Shown here: one piece after another, positions 1-10,100 of the stretch | How the letters are laid out: each line of letters opens with the position of its first letter | How positions within the stretch are numbered: position 1 is the first letter of the stretch | Assembly: GCA_963668535.1 (NCBI GenBank) | Contig: OY764867.1 | Location: 620,001 to 684,000 of the forward strand | From: F22 sp963668535 | GTDB lineage: Bacteria > Bacteroidota > Bacteroidia > Bacteroidales > Bacteroidaceae | DNA: 64,000 bases | Reading direction: 5' to 3' | Notes under the pieces: model-generated | What the model saw: only the letters and a program-made list of their open reading frames with translations | What the model was told of the DNA's origin: nothing | Database searches by the model: none | Translations under genes and position numbers: made by a program

Positions 1-1
1 T

Positions 2-1255
2 GCTATGCAGTATCAAGCATATCTAGACTCACTACCGACACAATTGTACCGGAACTACGAGTCGACTCAAGATTCGATAAACAAAGGATTAATCCCTCTG
101 AAACGAGTCACCAACATGGGCTATTACCGCCTTTTTCTTCCAGTAATGTTATATAGAGAAGATACACAAATTGTTCTCAAAGATTCTATAGAGGATAGCA
201 CAATTCATATACTTGAGCAACAGCAACTTGCAACAAAAGAAACAGGTGCTTTTCAGTGGACAAAAAATCAACTCCAGACTTTCTATACAACTCATCCAGA
301 ATTGGTCAAGAAGACACAAGATCAAATTGATGAGATTACCCTATATAGAGATAATATTCAAGAAGAAAGTGATCAAAAGGCACATGCTTCTGTCGTTGAT
401 CTGTTTAAACCAGTAAATGATCCTATCCCGAATCCCACAAAAGAAAGAGCTGCTCCTGTCATTCAACGACCCAATTTTTGGAAAAGAGGGGGCGATGGTT
501 CATTACAATTCACTCAAAATTATATTTCTAGCAACTGGTATAAGGGGGGAGAAAGTACCAATTTATTAATGGGAACACTGCAACTATTTGCCAATTATAA
601 CGACAAACAAAAAGTGCAATGGGAAAATTTGTTTGAGGCCAAACTTGGATATAACACCCAACCATCCGATACGGTACACAAATACCGTGTCAATACAGAC
701 CTGCTGCGTATAACCAGTAAAATTGGTTTGCAAGCCAATAAACGATGGTACTATACATTATCTGGTGAAATCAACACGCAATTCTGCAGAAATTATGACA
801 AAAATTCTAACAACCTAAAGACAGCCTTTTTATCTCCAGTCAACGTTATATTGGGACTCGGTATGGATTATAAGATACAAGAAAAGACATTAACCCTGTC
901 AAGTGAAATATTTCCTTTGACATATAATATGCGCCATATAAACAGTAGTCAGGTAGATGAGACTAAATTTGGTTTAAGAGAAGGTAAAACGACTATGCAC
1001 ACATTTGGTAGCACATTCAAAACAACTCTTTCATGGAAAGTCGTTTCATATATTAAAGTGGATTCTCGATTAAACTGCTTCTCGAACTATGATCATGTGG
1101 AAGCAAACTGGGAAAACACCTTCAATTTTATTCTAAACAAACACTTAAGTACTAAGCTCTTCGTACATGCTAGATTTGATGATAGCATCGCAAATGAAGA
1201 CAGCTATTTTCAATTAAATGAACTCTTGAGTTTTGGATTAAACTATTCTTGGTAA
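2..1255 (+). CDS. DUF3078 family protein, 5' end cut by window edge
   Basis: The reading frame is open to the left edge, so the true start and probable signal peptide lie outside the window. The first visible Met is at base 5. The part after about residue 150 has the DUF3078 pattern: RPNFWKRGGDGSLQFTQNY, then SNWYKGGESTN, then alternating beta-type strands such as WENLFEAKLGYNTQ, ending in an aromatic residue (NYSW). This pattern suggests an outer-membrane or periplasmic beta-rich protein typical of Bacteroidetes. The function of the family is not known. The stop is 5 bases before the flavin reductase start, so the two are probably co-transcribed. The family assignment is fairly secure and the cellular location is inferred. 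Confidence 0.75.
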   Translation, partial: AMQYQAYLDSLPTQLYRNYESTQDSINKGLIPLKRVTNMGYYRLFLPVMLYREDTQIVLKDSIEDSTIHILEQQQLATKETGAFQWTKNQLQTFYTTHPELVKKTQDQIDEITLYRDNIQEESDQKAHASVVDLFKPVNDPIPNPTKERAAPVIQRPNFWKRGGDGSLQFTQNYISSNWYKGGESTNLLMGTLQLFANYNDKQKVQWENLFEAKLGYNTQPSDTVHKYRVNTDLLRITSKIGLQANKRWYYTLSGEINTQFCRNYDKNSNNLKTAFLSPVNVILGLGMDYKIQEKTLTLSSEIFPLTYNMRHINSSQVDETKFGLREGKTTMHTFGSTFKTTLSWKVVSYIKVDSRLNCFSNYDHVEANWENTFNFILNKHLSTKLFVHARFDDSIANEDSYFQLNELLSFGLNYSW

Positions 1256-1260
1256 GAAAT

Positions 1261-1839
1261 ATGACAAAAAAAGATACAAAAGAAGACTGGAAACCTGGAA
1301 CAATGATATACCCTCTCCCAGCAGTTCTGGTGTCTTGTGGTACAGTTGCAGAAGATTATAATCTCATCACAGTTGCTTGGACAGGTACAATATGCACCAA
1401 TCCACCCATGTGCTATATATCAGTTCGACCAGAAAGGCACAGTTATGATATCATAAAAAAAGACATGGAATTTGTCATAAACTTGACAACCGAGAATATG
1501 GCCAAAGCCACAGATTGGTGTGGGGTACGTTCTGGACGTAATTATAACAAGTTCGACGAAATGAACTTAACACCAACACCAAGTACAGTGGTTCGTGTGC
1601 CTGGAATAGCTGAAGCACCGCTTTGTATAGAATGTCGTGTAAAAGAAATCAATCGCTTAGGTAGCCACGATATGTTTATAGCTGAAGTCGTCAATGTACG
1701 TGCTGACAGTCGCTATATGGATGAATCTGGAAAATTTCAGCTTTCTAAATCCAATCCTCTAGTTTATCTCCATGGTGGATACTATGGCTTAGGCGACTTC
1801 ATTGGCAAATTCGGATGGAGCGTAGAAAAGAAAAAATAA
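1261..1839 (+). CDS. Flavin reductase-like FMN-binding split-barrel protein
   Basis: A 192-residue protein of the flavin reductase-like domain family, which binds FMN and often reduces flavins with NAD(P)H or acts as a small flavoprotein. Supporting stretches are the early PGTMIYPLPAVLVSCG, the core ITVAWTGTICTNPPMCYISV, and HSYDIIKKDMEFVINL; the last two are usual for the split-barrel FMN site. The ATG at 1261 is preferred over an in-frame TTG at 1249, which lies inside the upstream gene. It follows the DUF3078 gene by 5 bases and converges with the helicase gene, whose stop is 16 bases away. The natural substrate cannot be told from sequence. Confidence 0.85.
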   Translation: MTKKDTKEDWKPGTMIYPLPAVLVSCGTVAEDYNLITVAWTGTICTNPPMCYISVRPERHSYDIIKKDMEFVINLTTENMAKATDWCGVRSGRNYNKFDEMNLTPTPSTVVRVPGIAEAPLCIECRVKEINRLGSHDMFIAEVVNVRADSRYMDESGKFQLSKSNPLVYLHGGYYGLGDFIGKFGWSVEKKK

Positions 1840-1855
1840 TTTTTAGCGCGAATCA

Positions 1856-4111
1856 TCACCACGTTTCTGCTATTTGAATCATATCTAAGATTTCTTTGCC
1901 ATACTCGCTAACCGTTTTTGGTCCCACAAATGGTAATGCTAGCAATTCTTGTGCATTCTGAGGTCGATTATTAGCTATAGCAATAAGTGCCTTGGTATGT
2001 ACGACCGTGTATGCAGGACGTCCAAATTCTTTTGCTTTTTTATTACGCCATTGAAGTAAACACTTATATAATGCTTCATTTTCTACCTGATCAGAAATAA
2101 CTTGTGACGTATTGATACCAATGGTGCTTTGGTTATTCACACTGCGAATAGCACTTTTCATGTCAACTTTGTCTGTTTTAATTTCACTAGATAGTTGTGA
2201 CGCATTTTTCGCACGTTGTACAGTCGAGCGACTACTTTTTTGAGTGGTTCTTTTTTGAGGTTTGGGCTGTCCCCCCATTAAACGAACAATTGTTTGTGCT
2301 CGGGCCTGTTGAAAGCTTTGCAAATCAAAACCATTTTTTGCAACAAAACTCGTCAAAAGCGTTTGTTGATTATAGGCAAATGCAAATTCTTCAAATGCAT
2401 TTTTATAGGTTTTCTTTGTTTGTTTGTTATTAATTTCCAGATTACCAGCAGGTAAAAGATGTTTAAGTTCAACATATTGTTTGGCAAAATAATTTGCACC
2501 ATTCTGTACACGTTGCAATAACGCATTCCGCACAGAAATAACATCCAATTGATCACCCAATTGTGCATATTGTCTTTGAAAAGACACAGCAACCTTTTCT
2601 ATCTTTTCTTCAAAAAAAGACACGGCTTCTTCTGCTCTCTTCACCTGTGTTTCATGCATTGAATATAGATGCTCCATCAAAATGCGTTGTACACGAAACA
2701 AGGTCATTCGTAGAACTTGCATATCAAAAAGGACATTCAGTTGTTCTATAAAAAACTGTCGCTTCATCTCTCCCAGTTTGTGTTCATCTGGAATACCTGA
2801 AGCTTGTTGAGTAAATTGACGTACTGTGGAGTCAGAGATGATGGAATGCTGCATTAAAGGACTACTTAAGACTAAACCTTCAAGACTCTTACAACGCGAT
2901 AAAGCGACATACACTTGTCCATGTGCAAAGCTACTAGTAGCATCAATAATGGCTCTTTCAAAAGTAAGTCCTTGGCTTTTATGTATAGTAATAGCCCATG
3001 CTAGCCGCAATGGAATCTGCTTAAAGCTCCCCTCTATAACTTCTTCAACTTTACCCAATTCATTGGTCATGTATTTGACATTCTCCCACTCTAATGCCCC
3101 CACTTCAATAGAGGTTTCTTCTCCATCACAAAGCACCGACACGCTTTCGGCCCCTAAGCTAATAACTTGTCCTAATTTACCATTATAAAAAGCTCTTGAT
3201 TCAGAAGAATCATTTTTTATAAACATCACACGAGCTCCTACTTTTAGAGTCAATAGCTCATCCGCAGGATAACTTCCTTCTGGAAATTTATCTTTCACTT
3301 CACACTGATATGTCATCATGTGTGTAGGCAATGCCTTCAAACGTTTGTCATTGACAGCATCAGCTTGACGATTATGAGTCATTAGGCGTACATACCCCTC
3401 AGAATCCTCTGGCGAGAAATCAGGTATATATCTTTTATTCAATGCGCGCAACACCTCTTCATCCGCTTGATTATCACGTATCGCATTCAACAATGAAATA
3501 AAATAATTATCTTCCTGACGATAAACTTTTTGCAATTCAATAGTAAAATATTCAATAGCACGTAAAGATTGAGCGCCAAAAAAATAATAACTCTCATAAT
3601 AACTACGAAGAAATTGTTCATCACTTTCAGTAATGACTGGAGCAAGCTGTTGTAAATCGCCAATTAATAAGAGTTGCACTCCTCCAAAAGGCAAATGTCT
3701 ATTGCGGTACTTTCTTAATGCCGCATCAACAGCATCCAACAAATCGGCACGTACCATAGAGATCTCATCAATAACCAAAATATCCATAGTACGAATCACT
3801 TGACGCTTCTCCTTACTAAAAGCAAAACGTTTACTTGTACTTTCTCTGGGTTCTTCACCAGGTACATGGACACCAAAAGACAACTGAAAGAGTGAATGTA
3901 AAGTTACTCCTCCAGCATTGATGGCAGCAATCCCAGTAGGTGCGGCCACAACAATACGCTTTTGACTATATTGACAAAGTTTTCTTAGAAAAGTTGTCTT
4001 ACCTGTACCAGCTCGACCAGTCAAAAACAGACTACAACTGGTTTCATTAAGAATTTGCCAAGCAAGCAGTTGCTCTTGATTATTAGGATCTAAAATATCA
4101 GTGATTATCAT
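1856..4111 (-). CDS. RecD/Pif1-like superfamily 1 helicase with C-terminal HRDC domain
   Basis: A 751-residue ATP-dependent DNA helicase. Walker A is GRAGTGKT at residues 32-39. Walker B is DEIS at 115-118, inside ILVIDEISMV. GDLQQLAPV (motif III) follows, and AITIHKSQGLTFERAIID with YVALSRC is the UvrD-like C-terminal helicase portion. The last about 70 residues (LLQWRNKKAKEFGRPAYTV to KTVSEYGKEIL) form an HRDC nucleic-acid-binding domain like that of RecQ/RNase D. The middle region (about 440-640) is helical and of unknown role. A -7 promoter motif lies 57 bases upstream of the start. It is probably a genome maintenance helicase; a specific pathway cannot be assigned. Confidence 0.88.
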   Translation of the reverse strand: MIITDILDPNNQEQLLAWQILNETSCSLFLTGRAGTGKTTFLRKLCQYSQKRIVVAAPTGIAAINAGGVTLHSLFQLSFGVHVPGEEPRESTSKRFAFSKEKRQVIRTMDILVIDEISMVRADLLDAVDAALRKYRNRHLPFGGVQLLLIGDLQQLAPVITESDEQFLRSYYESYYFFGAQSLRAIEYFTIELQKVYRQEDNYFISLLNAIRDNQADEEVLRALNKRYIPDFSPEDSEGYVRLMTHNRQADAVNDKRLKALPTHMMTYQCEVKDKFPEGSYPADELLTLKVGARVMFIKNDSSESRAFYNGKLGQVISLGAESVSVLCDGEETSIEVGALEWENVKYMTNELGKVEEVIEGSFKQIPLRLAWAITIHKSQGLTFERAIIDATSSFAHGQVYVALSRCKSLEGLVLSSPLMQHSIISDSTVRQFTQQASGIPDEHKLGEMKRQFFIEQLNVLFDMQVLRMTLFRVQRILMEHLYSMHETQVKRAEEAVSFFEEKIEKVAVSFQRQYAQLGDQLDVISVRNALLQRVQNGANYFAKQYVELKHLLPAGNLEINNKQTKKTYKNAFEEFAFAYNQQTLLTSFVAKNGFDLQSFQQARAQTIVRLMGGQPKPQKRTTQKSSRSTVQRAKNASQLSSEIKTDKVDMKSAIRSVNNQSTIGINTSQVISDQVENEALYKCLLQWRNKKAKEFGRPAYTVVHTKALIAIANNRPQNAQELLALPFVGPKTVSEYGKEILDMIQIAETW

Positions 4112-4168
4112 TTTAATTATTTATAGATAGCTCAAAGCATCCCACATAGAGATGAACTTTTACTCACA

Positions 4169-4176
4169 CAAAGATA
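4169..4176 (-). promoter_or_regulatory. Bacteroidetes -7 promoter element for the HRDC helicase
   Basis: On the minus strand this reads TATCTTTG, an exact match to TAnnTTTG. It would place the transcription start near 4164, about 53 bases before the helicase ATG. No clear TTTG was found at the -33 position. Confidence 0.45.
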
Positions 4177-4185
4177 CAAAATAAT

Positions 4186-4220
4186 CAGTAATTAGCATAT
4201 AGTAAATATGCTAATTACTG
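4186..4220 (-). terminator. Perfect 15-bp hairpin downstream of cstA
   Basis: Bases 4186-4200 and 4206-4220 are perfect inverted repeats (arm CAGTAATTAGCATAT, loop of 5). The hairpin starts 25 bases after the cstA stop and lies before the helicase promoter, so it is well placed to end cstA transcription. On the minus strand it is followed by ATTATTTTG rather than an unbroken T run, so the terminator role is likely but not certain. Confidence 0.55.
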
Positions 4221-4244
4221 ATACAACTCAAAAAACAAAAATGA

Positions 4245-5693
4245 TTATAGCTCTTTTTTAGTCATTGTACTTCGGTAATACATGATAAACAACACAAGAG
4301 AAAACAAGGTTAAGACAACTCCAATTGTATAAGAAAGCTCATGCGATAAGCCAAAGACATCTGGAGAAATAAATAGATAGGTACTGCAAACGGCTGTCAT
4401 AAATAAAGCAGGTATCAATGTCAAAATCCATTGCTTATTAGATTTGAGTAAGTAAACAGTCACAGTCCATAAGGTAAATACTGCAAGCGTCTGATTACTC
4501 CAAGAGAAATATCTCCACACTTTACCAAAACCACCTGGATCTTTCTGACTCCATAGCAACAAAACAATTGCTGCAACAAATAATGGGACACTTATTAGTA
4601 AGCGCTTAGCGATACTCTTTTGTTCTAGATTCAAAAAATCAGCCACAATCAAACGTGCACTACGAAATGCTGTATCACCAGAGGTTATAGGAGCAGCCAC
4701 AACTCCTAAAATAGCTAATGCACTACCAAAAGTGCCCAACCAATGAGAAGTCATAAATTGTACAATCACAGCTGCGCTGTCTTCTTGAAAACCTTTCTGC
4801 CCTAGCGTATCTCCATAATGAAAAAAATAGGTAGCCGCTGCTGCCCAAATTAAAGCCACCATTCCTTCGACAATCATAGAGCCGTAAAAAACAGGACGCC
4901 CGTATTTTTCGTTTTTAATGCATCTAGCCATCAATGGGCTCTGTGTAGCATGAAAACCTGAAATCGCACCACATGCTATAGAAATAAACATCATTGGAAA
5001 TATAGGAAGTACTTCTTTTTTCGGGTGAGTATTCTGCAAACCTTCCCAGACCTCAGGCAAGGTGGGATGATACCACAAAAGCATGACTAATATACCAACA
5101 GCCATAAAAATTAGTGCGAGGGCAAATACTGGATATATACGTCCTATAATTTTATCTACAGGCAACAACGTTGCAATAATATAATAGATAAACACTAAAA
5201 ATATCCAGAAAGTTACATCGAGATTTTCGGTTGTGAGTTTGGCCAATAAATCGGCTGGTCCTTTAACAAAAACAGCCCCTACGAGAACCAATAATAAAAC
5301 AGAAAATCCTCGCATAACTTGTTTAGTCGGGAGACCTAAATATTGCCCTACAATTTCGGGTAAACTCATCCCTCCATGTCGCACAGAGAGCATGCCAGAT
5401 AAATAATCATGTGTTGCTCCACCAAAAATACATCCAAAAACAATCCAAAGGTAACATGCAGCTCCATACTTGGCTCCCATAATAGCTCCAAATATAGGTC
5501 CTAATCCTGCTATGTTTAAAAATTGGATCATAAAAATTTTCCACGTAGGAAGAGGTAAATAGTCCACTTCATCTTGATACTCAAAAGCAGGTGTTTTTTT
5601 GTGTGAGTCAGGAGAAAACACTCGTTCAATTAATCGTCCATAAGTAAAATACCCAATGACTAGCAAGGCCATTGATATAAGAAATGAAATCAT
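4245..5693 (-). CDS. cstA: CstA-type carbon starvation / peptide transporter
   Basis: A 482-residue integral membrane protein of the CstA family, whose characterised members take up peptides or pyruvate. The N-terminal family signature is clear: PTWKIFMIQFLNIAGLGPIFGAI begins near residue 50, then GAKYG and FGGATHDYLSGM. FHATQSPLMARCIKNEKYGR and APITSGDTAFRSARL are further conserved loops. Many hydrophobic helices span the rest. It is much shorter than the roughly 700-residue E. coli protein, as in many Bacteroidetes. The ATG at 5693 was chosen because the upstream in-frame candidate at 5744 is TTG. It is transcribed divergently from the AAA ATPase gene. The transported substrate is uncertain. 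Confidence 0.88.
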   Translation of the reverse strand: MISFLISMALLVIGYFTYGRLIERVFSPDSHKKTPAFEYQDEVDYLPLPTWKIFMIQFLNIAGLGPIFGAIMGAKYGAACYLWIVFGCIFGGATHDYLSGMLSVRHGGMSLPEIVGQYLGLPTKQVMRGFSVLLLVLVGAVFVKGPADLLAKLTTENLDVTFWIFLVFIYYIIATLLPVDKIIGRIYPVFALALIFMAVGILVMLLWYHPTLPEVWEGLQNTHPKKEVLPIFPMMFISIACGAISGFHATQSPLMARCIKNEKYGRPVFYGSMIVEGMVALIWAAAATYFFHYGDTLGQKGFQEDSAAVIVQFMTSHWLGTFGSALAILGVVAAPITSGDTAFRSARLIVADFLNLEQKSIAKRLLISVPLFVAAIVLLLWSQKDPGGFGKVWRYFSWSNQTLAVFTLWTVTVYLLKSNKQWILTLIPALFMTAVCSTYLFISPDVFGLSHELSYTIGVVLTLFSLVLFIMYYRSTMTKKEL

Positions 5694-5795
5694 GATTATA
5701 TAATGTATTAAGTTGATTTTTAGTTTTGTCCTGCTTAGAAACAAACAATCACGTAGATATTTGTCTCATTTTGCATCAATCTATCATCCAGAGCA

Positions 5796-5803
5796 CAAAA
5801 GTA
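5796..5803 (-). promoter_or_regulatory. Candidate -7 promoter element for cstA
   Basis: The minus strand reads TACTTTTG (TAnnTTTG). The 19-bp upstream position holds ATTG, a three-of-four match to TTTG. This would give a leader of about 98 bases before the chosen cstA start. Confidence 0.4.
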
Positions 5804-5886
5804 GTGTTATTTTTCAGCTCATCAATTTGTTTGGCACATAAAAGACACAATTGAGAAATAAAACTACACTTTTTTGCAATCTCTAC

Positions 5887-5917
5887 TTTGCAAAACAAAA
5901 AGTTTCGACTATATTTG
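5887..5917 (+). promoter_or_regulatory. Full Bacteroidetes promoter for the AAA ATPase gene
   Basis: TTTG at 5887-5890, a 19-bp spacer, then TATATTTG at 5910-5917: a full match to the Bacteroides -33/-7 consensus. The predicted transcription start is near 5922, about 23 bases before the ATG at 5945. Confidence 0.7.
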
Positions 5918-5944
5918 CGGGGAAAAGAGTAAAATTTAATCCGA

Positions 5945-7123
5945 ATGGAATCATTCTATAGAACTCACTCCTACCTCGTAGAGCATACAAAAGCCCCAGT
6001 CCGTCGCCTTCTGATGGATGAAATTGATTGGTCACAGCGACTGATTGGTATCAAAGGAACACGAGGTGTTGGGAAAACAACCTTTCTACTTCAATACGCC
6101 AAAGAATATTATGGAGACAGCCGTGGATGTCTCTATATTAACATGAATAATTTTTACTTCGCTAGTCACACTTTATTGGAATTTGCTCAAGAGTTTGTGA
6201 GTCGTGGAGGTCGCGTATTATTAATAGACCAAGTTTTTAAATATCCACATTGGAGTGAAGTCATTCTAGAATGTTATAAGAAACTTCCGACCTTACAAAT
6301 CGTATTTACAGGTAGTTCGGTAATGCGACTAAAACAGGAAAATCATCAATTGGGTGGCATTGTAAAAAGTTACAATCTACGTGGTTTCTCATTCCGGGAA
6401 TATTTGAACCTAAAAACAGGAAAAAATCTTCCCCCGTTGACTCTTTCTGATATATTGGAGAGACATGAAGAGATTGCTCGTGAATACTGTGTCATAACGA
6501 ATCCACTCAATCACCTACAAGATTATATACATCACGGATTTTATCCATTTCACTTAGAGAAGCGAAACTTCTCTGAGAATCTTCTCAAAGTTATGAATAT
6601 GATGATAGAAGTGGATATATTGCTGATCAAACAAATTGAACTAAAATATCTACCCAAAATAAAACAATTATTTTATTTATTGGGAACAAATCCTTCAAAT
6701 GCAACCAATGTAAGTCATTTGGCCAAAGAAATTCAGACTTCAAGAGCCACTGTCATGAACTATTTAAAATATTTGACAGACGCACGTCTTATTAATATGG
6801 TGTATAAAGTTGGCGAAGAGTTTCCAAAGAAACCAAGCAAAGTACTTTTACATAATTCTAATATGAACTATGTATTATATCCTCGTCGAAACGATGAACA
6901 AGAAATCATTGAAACTTTTTTCATGAATTCTATGATGAAAGATCACACGGTTAACCTCGGAGATAGATACAGTACATTTATTGTGGATTCAGAAATACCA
7001 TTTAAATTATCGACCATGCCCGAAAAGCGAAAGAAACGAGATAGCATTACCTATGTCGAGAGCAACCGCTTAGTTGGTAAAGATAATGTAATACCACTTT
7101 GGTTATTTGGTTTTCTCTACTAA
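5945..7123 (+). CDS. AAA_14/DUF4143-type ATP-binding protein
   Basis: A 392-residue protein of the family of single-gene AAA ATPases with a C-terminal winged-helix/DUF4143-type domain. Walker A is GTRGVGKTT at residues 38-46. The Walker B strand is VLLIDQV at 91-97, where the acidic residue after Asp95 is Gln96 instead of the usual Glu. FTGSSVMRL is the sensor-like strand. A helix-turn-helix-like part near 255-290 (AKEIQTSRATVMNYLKYLTDARLI) is followed by KPSKVLLHNSN, the usual DUF4143 entry. The family's biological role is poorly defined. It has its own consensus promoter and sits just before nifJ, but no functional link is evident. Confidence 0.8.
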   Translation: MESFYRTHSYLVEHTKAPVRRLLMDEIDWSQRLIGIKGTRGVGKTTFLLQYAKEYYGDSRGCLYINMNNFYFASHTLLEFAQEFVSRGGRVLLIDQVFKYPHWSEVILECYKKLPTLQIVFTGSSVMRLKQENHQLGGIVKSYNLRGFSFREYLNLKTGKNLPPLTLSDILERHEEIAREYCVITNPLNHLQDYIHHGFYPFHLEKRNFSENLLKVMNMMIEVDILLIKQIELKYLPKIKQLFYLLGTNPSNATNVSHLAKEIQTSRATVMNYLKYLTDARLINMVYKVGEEFPKKPSKVLLHNSNMNYVLYPRRNDEQEIIETFFMNSMMKDHTVNLGDRYSTFIVDSEIPFKLSTMPEKRKKRDSITYVESNRLVGKDNVIPLWLFGFLY

Positions 7124-7137
7124 AATTATTTATTTTG
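7106..7137 (+). promoter_or_regulatory. Candidate promoter for nifJ inside the end of the ATPase gene
   Basis: TTTG at 7106-7109, a 20-bp spacer, then TTATTTTG at 7130-7137, one mismatch from TAnnTTTG. The predicted start is near 7142, about 47 bases before the nifJ ATG. Confidence 0.4.
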
Positions 7138-7188
7138 CTATCAATAGAATACATAGATTATATTATAAATTTACTAATCCCATTCATT

Positions 7189-10100
7189 ATGACTAAACAG
7201 AAGAAATTTATCACATGTGATGGAAATCAAGCTGCTGCACATATTAGCTATATGTTCAGTGAAGTAGCTGCAATTTACCCTATCACACCGTCTTCTACTA
7301 TGGCTGAATATGTAGACGAGTGGGCGGCTCAAGGTCGCAAAAATATCTTTGGCGAAACTGTCCTTGTTGAAGAAATGCAAAGTGAAGGTGGAGCTGCTGG
7401 TGCAGTACACGGTTCACTTCAAGCAGGTGCTTTGACATCAACGTACACCGCTTCTCAGGGTCTTCTTTTGATGATCCCAAATATGTATAAAATTGCTGGT
7501 GAATTGTTGCCATGTGTATTCCATGTGTCAGCACGTACACTTGCTTCTCACGCTCTTTCTATCTTTGGTGATCACCAAGATGTAATGGCAGCACGTCAAA
7601 CTGGTTTTGCAATGCTTGCTGAAGGTTCAGTACAAGAAGTTATGGACCTTGCTGGTGTGGCTCATTTGGCTACACTTAAGAGCCGCATTCCATTTATCAG
7701 TTTCTTTGATGGTTTCCGTACATCTCATGAAATTCAAAAAATTGAGATGTTGGAAAATGATGATCTTGCTCCACTTATTGATCAAGAAGCTCTTGCTGAA
7801 TTCCGCCAACGTGCGTTAACTCCAGAAGCTCCTGTATCTCGTGGTATGGCAGAAAACCCAGATCACTTCTTCCAAGCTCGTGAAGCTGTCAACCCATTCT
7901 ATGACAAGGTGCCAGAGATCGTAGAAGAATATATGGAAAAGATTTCTGCTATTACAGGTCGTAAATATGGTCTTTTCGATTATTACGGTGCTGATGATGC
8001 AGATCGAGTAATTATTGCAATGGGTTCTGTAACAGAAGCTATTCGTCAATCAATAGACTATCTAAACAATAAGGGTGAAAAAGTTGGTCTAGTAGCGGTA
8101 CACTTATATCGTCCATTTTCAGCGAAACATTTCTTGGCTGCTGTACCTAAAACAGCTAAGCGCATTGCTGTATTGGATCGTACAAAAGAGCCAGGTGCAA
8201 CAGGCGAACCTTTATATCTAGATGTAAAAGATTGCTTCTATGGACAAGAAAATGCCCCTATCATTGTAGGTGGTCGCTATGGTTTGAGTTCTAAAGATAC
8301 AACTCCAAGTCATATGATGTCTGTGTATGAAAATCTAGCACTACCAGAACCAAAGAACCACTTTACTGTAGGTATTGTAGATGACGTAACCTTCACTTCT
8401 CTTCCAATGAAGGAAGAAATTTCTGTAGGACAAGCAGGTCTATTTGAAGCAAAATTCTATGGTTTAGGTGCTGACGGTACAGTTGGAGCCAATAAAAATT
8501 CAATTAAAATTATTGGTGATAACACAGATAAATATTGCCAAGCATATTTCTCATATGACTCTAAAAAGTCTGGTGGTTTTACATGTTCTCATCTACGTTT
8601 TGGTGATCACCCAATCCGTTCTACATATTACGTCAACACACCAAACTTCGTGGCATGCCACGTACAGGCCTATCTTCGTATGTATGACGTAACTCGTGGT
8701 CTTCAAAAAGGTGGTTCTTTCCTATTAAATACAATCTGGAAAGGCGAAGAGTTAGCGGCTAACCTTCCTAATAAAGTGAAGCGTTATTTTGCAAAAAATG
8801 ATATCAAAGTCTATTATATCAACGCCACAAATATTGCACAAGAAATTGGTTTGGGTAACCGTACCAACACAATCCTTCAATCTGCATTCTTCCGTATAAC
8901 AGGAGTTATTCCTGAAGACCAAGCAGTAGAACAAATGAAGAAATTTATTGTGAAGTCTTATGGCAAGAAGGGTGAAGACATCGTGAACATGAACTATGCT
9001 GCTGTTGATCGTGGTGGAGAATATGCTACTCTTGATATTGATCCAGCATGGGCTAACCTTCCTGATGAAGAAGCTGTAGCTAACGAAGATCCTGCATTCA
9101 TCAACGAAGTAGTTCGTCCTATCAACGCACAAGATGGTGATTTGTTGAAGGTGTCAGCTTTTGCTGGTCGCGAAGATGGTACTTGGGATAATGGTACTGC
9201 AGCGTACGAAAAACGTGGAGTTGCTGCATTTGTTCCAGAATGGGATCCAGAAAACTGTATTCAATGTAATAAATGTGCTTACGTATGTCCTCACGCTGCG
9301 ATTCGTCCATTCGTTCTTGATGAAGAAGAACAAAAAGAGGCTCCATACGATACCTTGAAGGCTGTCGGTAAACAATTTGCAGGAATGACATTCCGTATCC
9401 AAGTAGATGTTCTTGACTGTCTAGGATGTAGCAACTGTGTAGATGTATGTCCAGGTAAGAAGGGTAATAAAGCTATCCAAATGAAGCCTATCGAAACTCA
9501 ATACGACCAAGTGCCTAACTGGACTTACAGTGTTGATAAGGTGACTTCTAAACAACACTTGGTAGACACAACACAAAACGTGAAGAATAGTCAGTTTGCT
9601 AAACCTCTATTCGAATTCTCAGGTGCATGTTCTGGTTGTGGTGAAACTCCATATGTTAAATTAGTCTCTCAACTATTTGGTGATCGTCAAATTGTAGCTA
9701 ACGCAACAGGTTGTAGCTCTATCTACTCTGGTTCTGTACCATCAACTCCATACACAACAAACGAAAAGGGTCAAGGTCCAGCTTGGGCAAATTCTCTATT
9801 CGAAGACTTCTGTGAATATGGTCTAGGTATGGAATTGGCAAACGCGAAAATGCGTGATCGTATCGAACGATTGATGAAATCAGCGATGGAAGCTCCTCAA
9901 GCAACTGATGAAGCTAAGGAACTATTCACAGCTTGGATTGATAATCGCAAAGATGCCGATAAGACAAAAGAACTAGCTCCACGTCTTCGTGAAGTCTTTG
10001 CAGCAGGTAAAGAAGCTGGCTGCCCAGTAGCAACAGAACTAGAATCATTGTCTCAATACCTAGTAAAACGTTCTCACTGGATTATTGGTGGTGACGGTGC

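Noticed and set aside
3337..3352. TTCAAACGTTTG copy inside the helicase gene as a further operator
   Set aside because: It lies deep in a coding region with no gene start near; likely chance.
7099..7188. Upstream extension of nifJ by 30 residues
   Set aside because: The extension overlaps the ATPase gene, has no homology to PFOR, and the family start MTKQKKFITCDGNQAA is at 7189.
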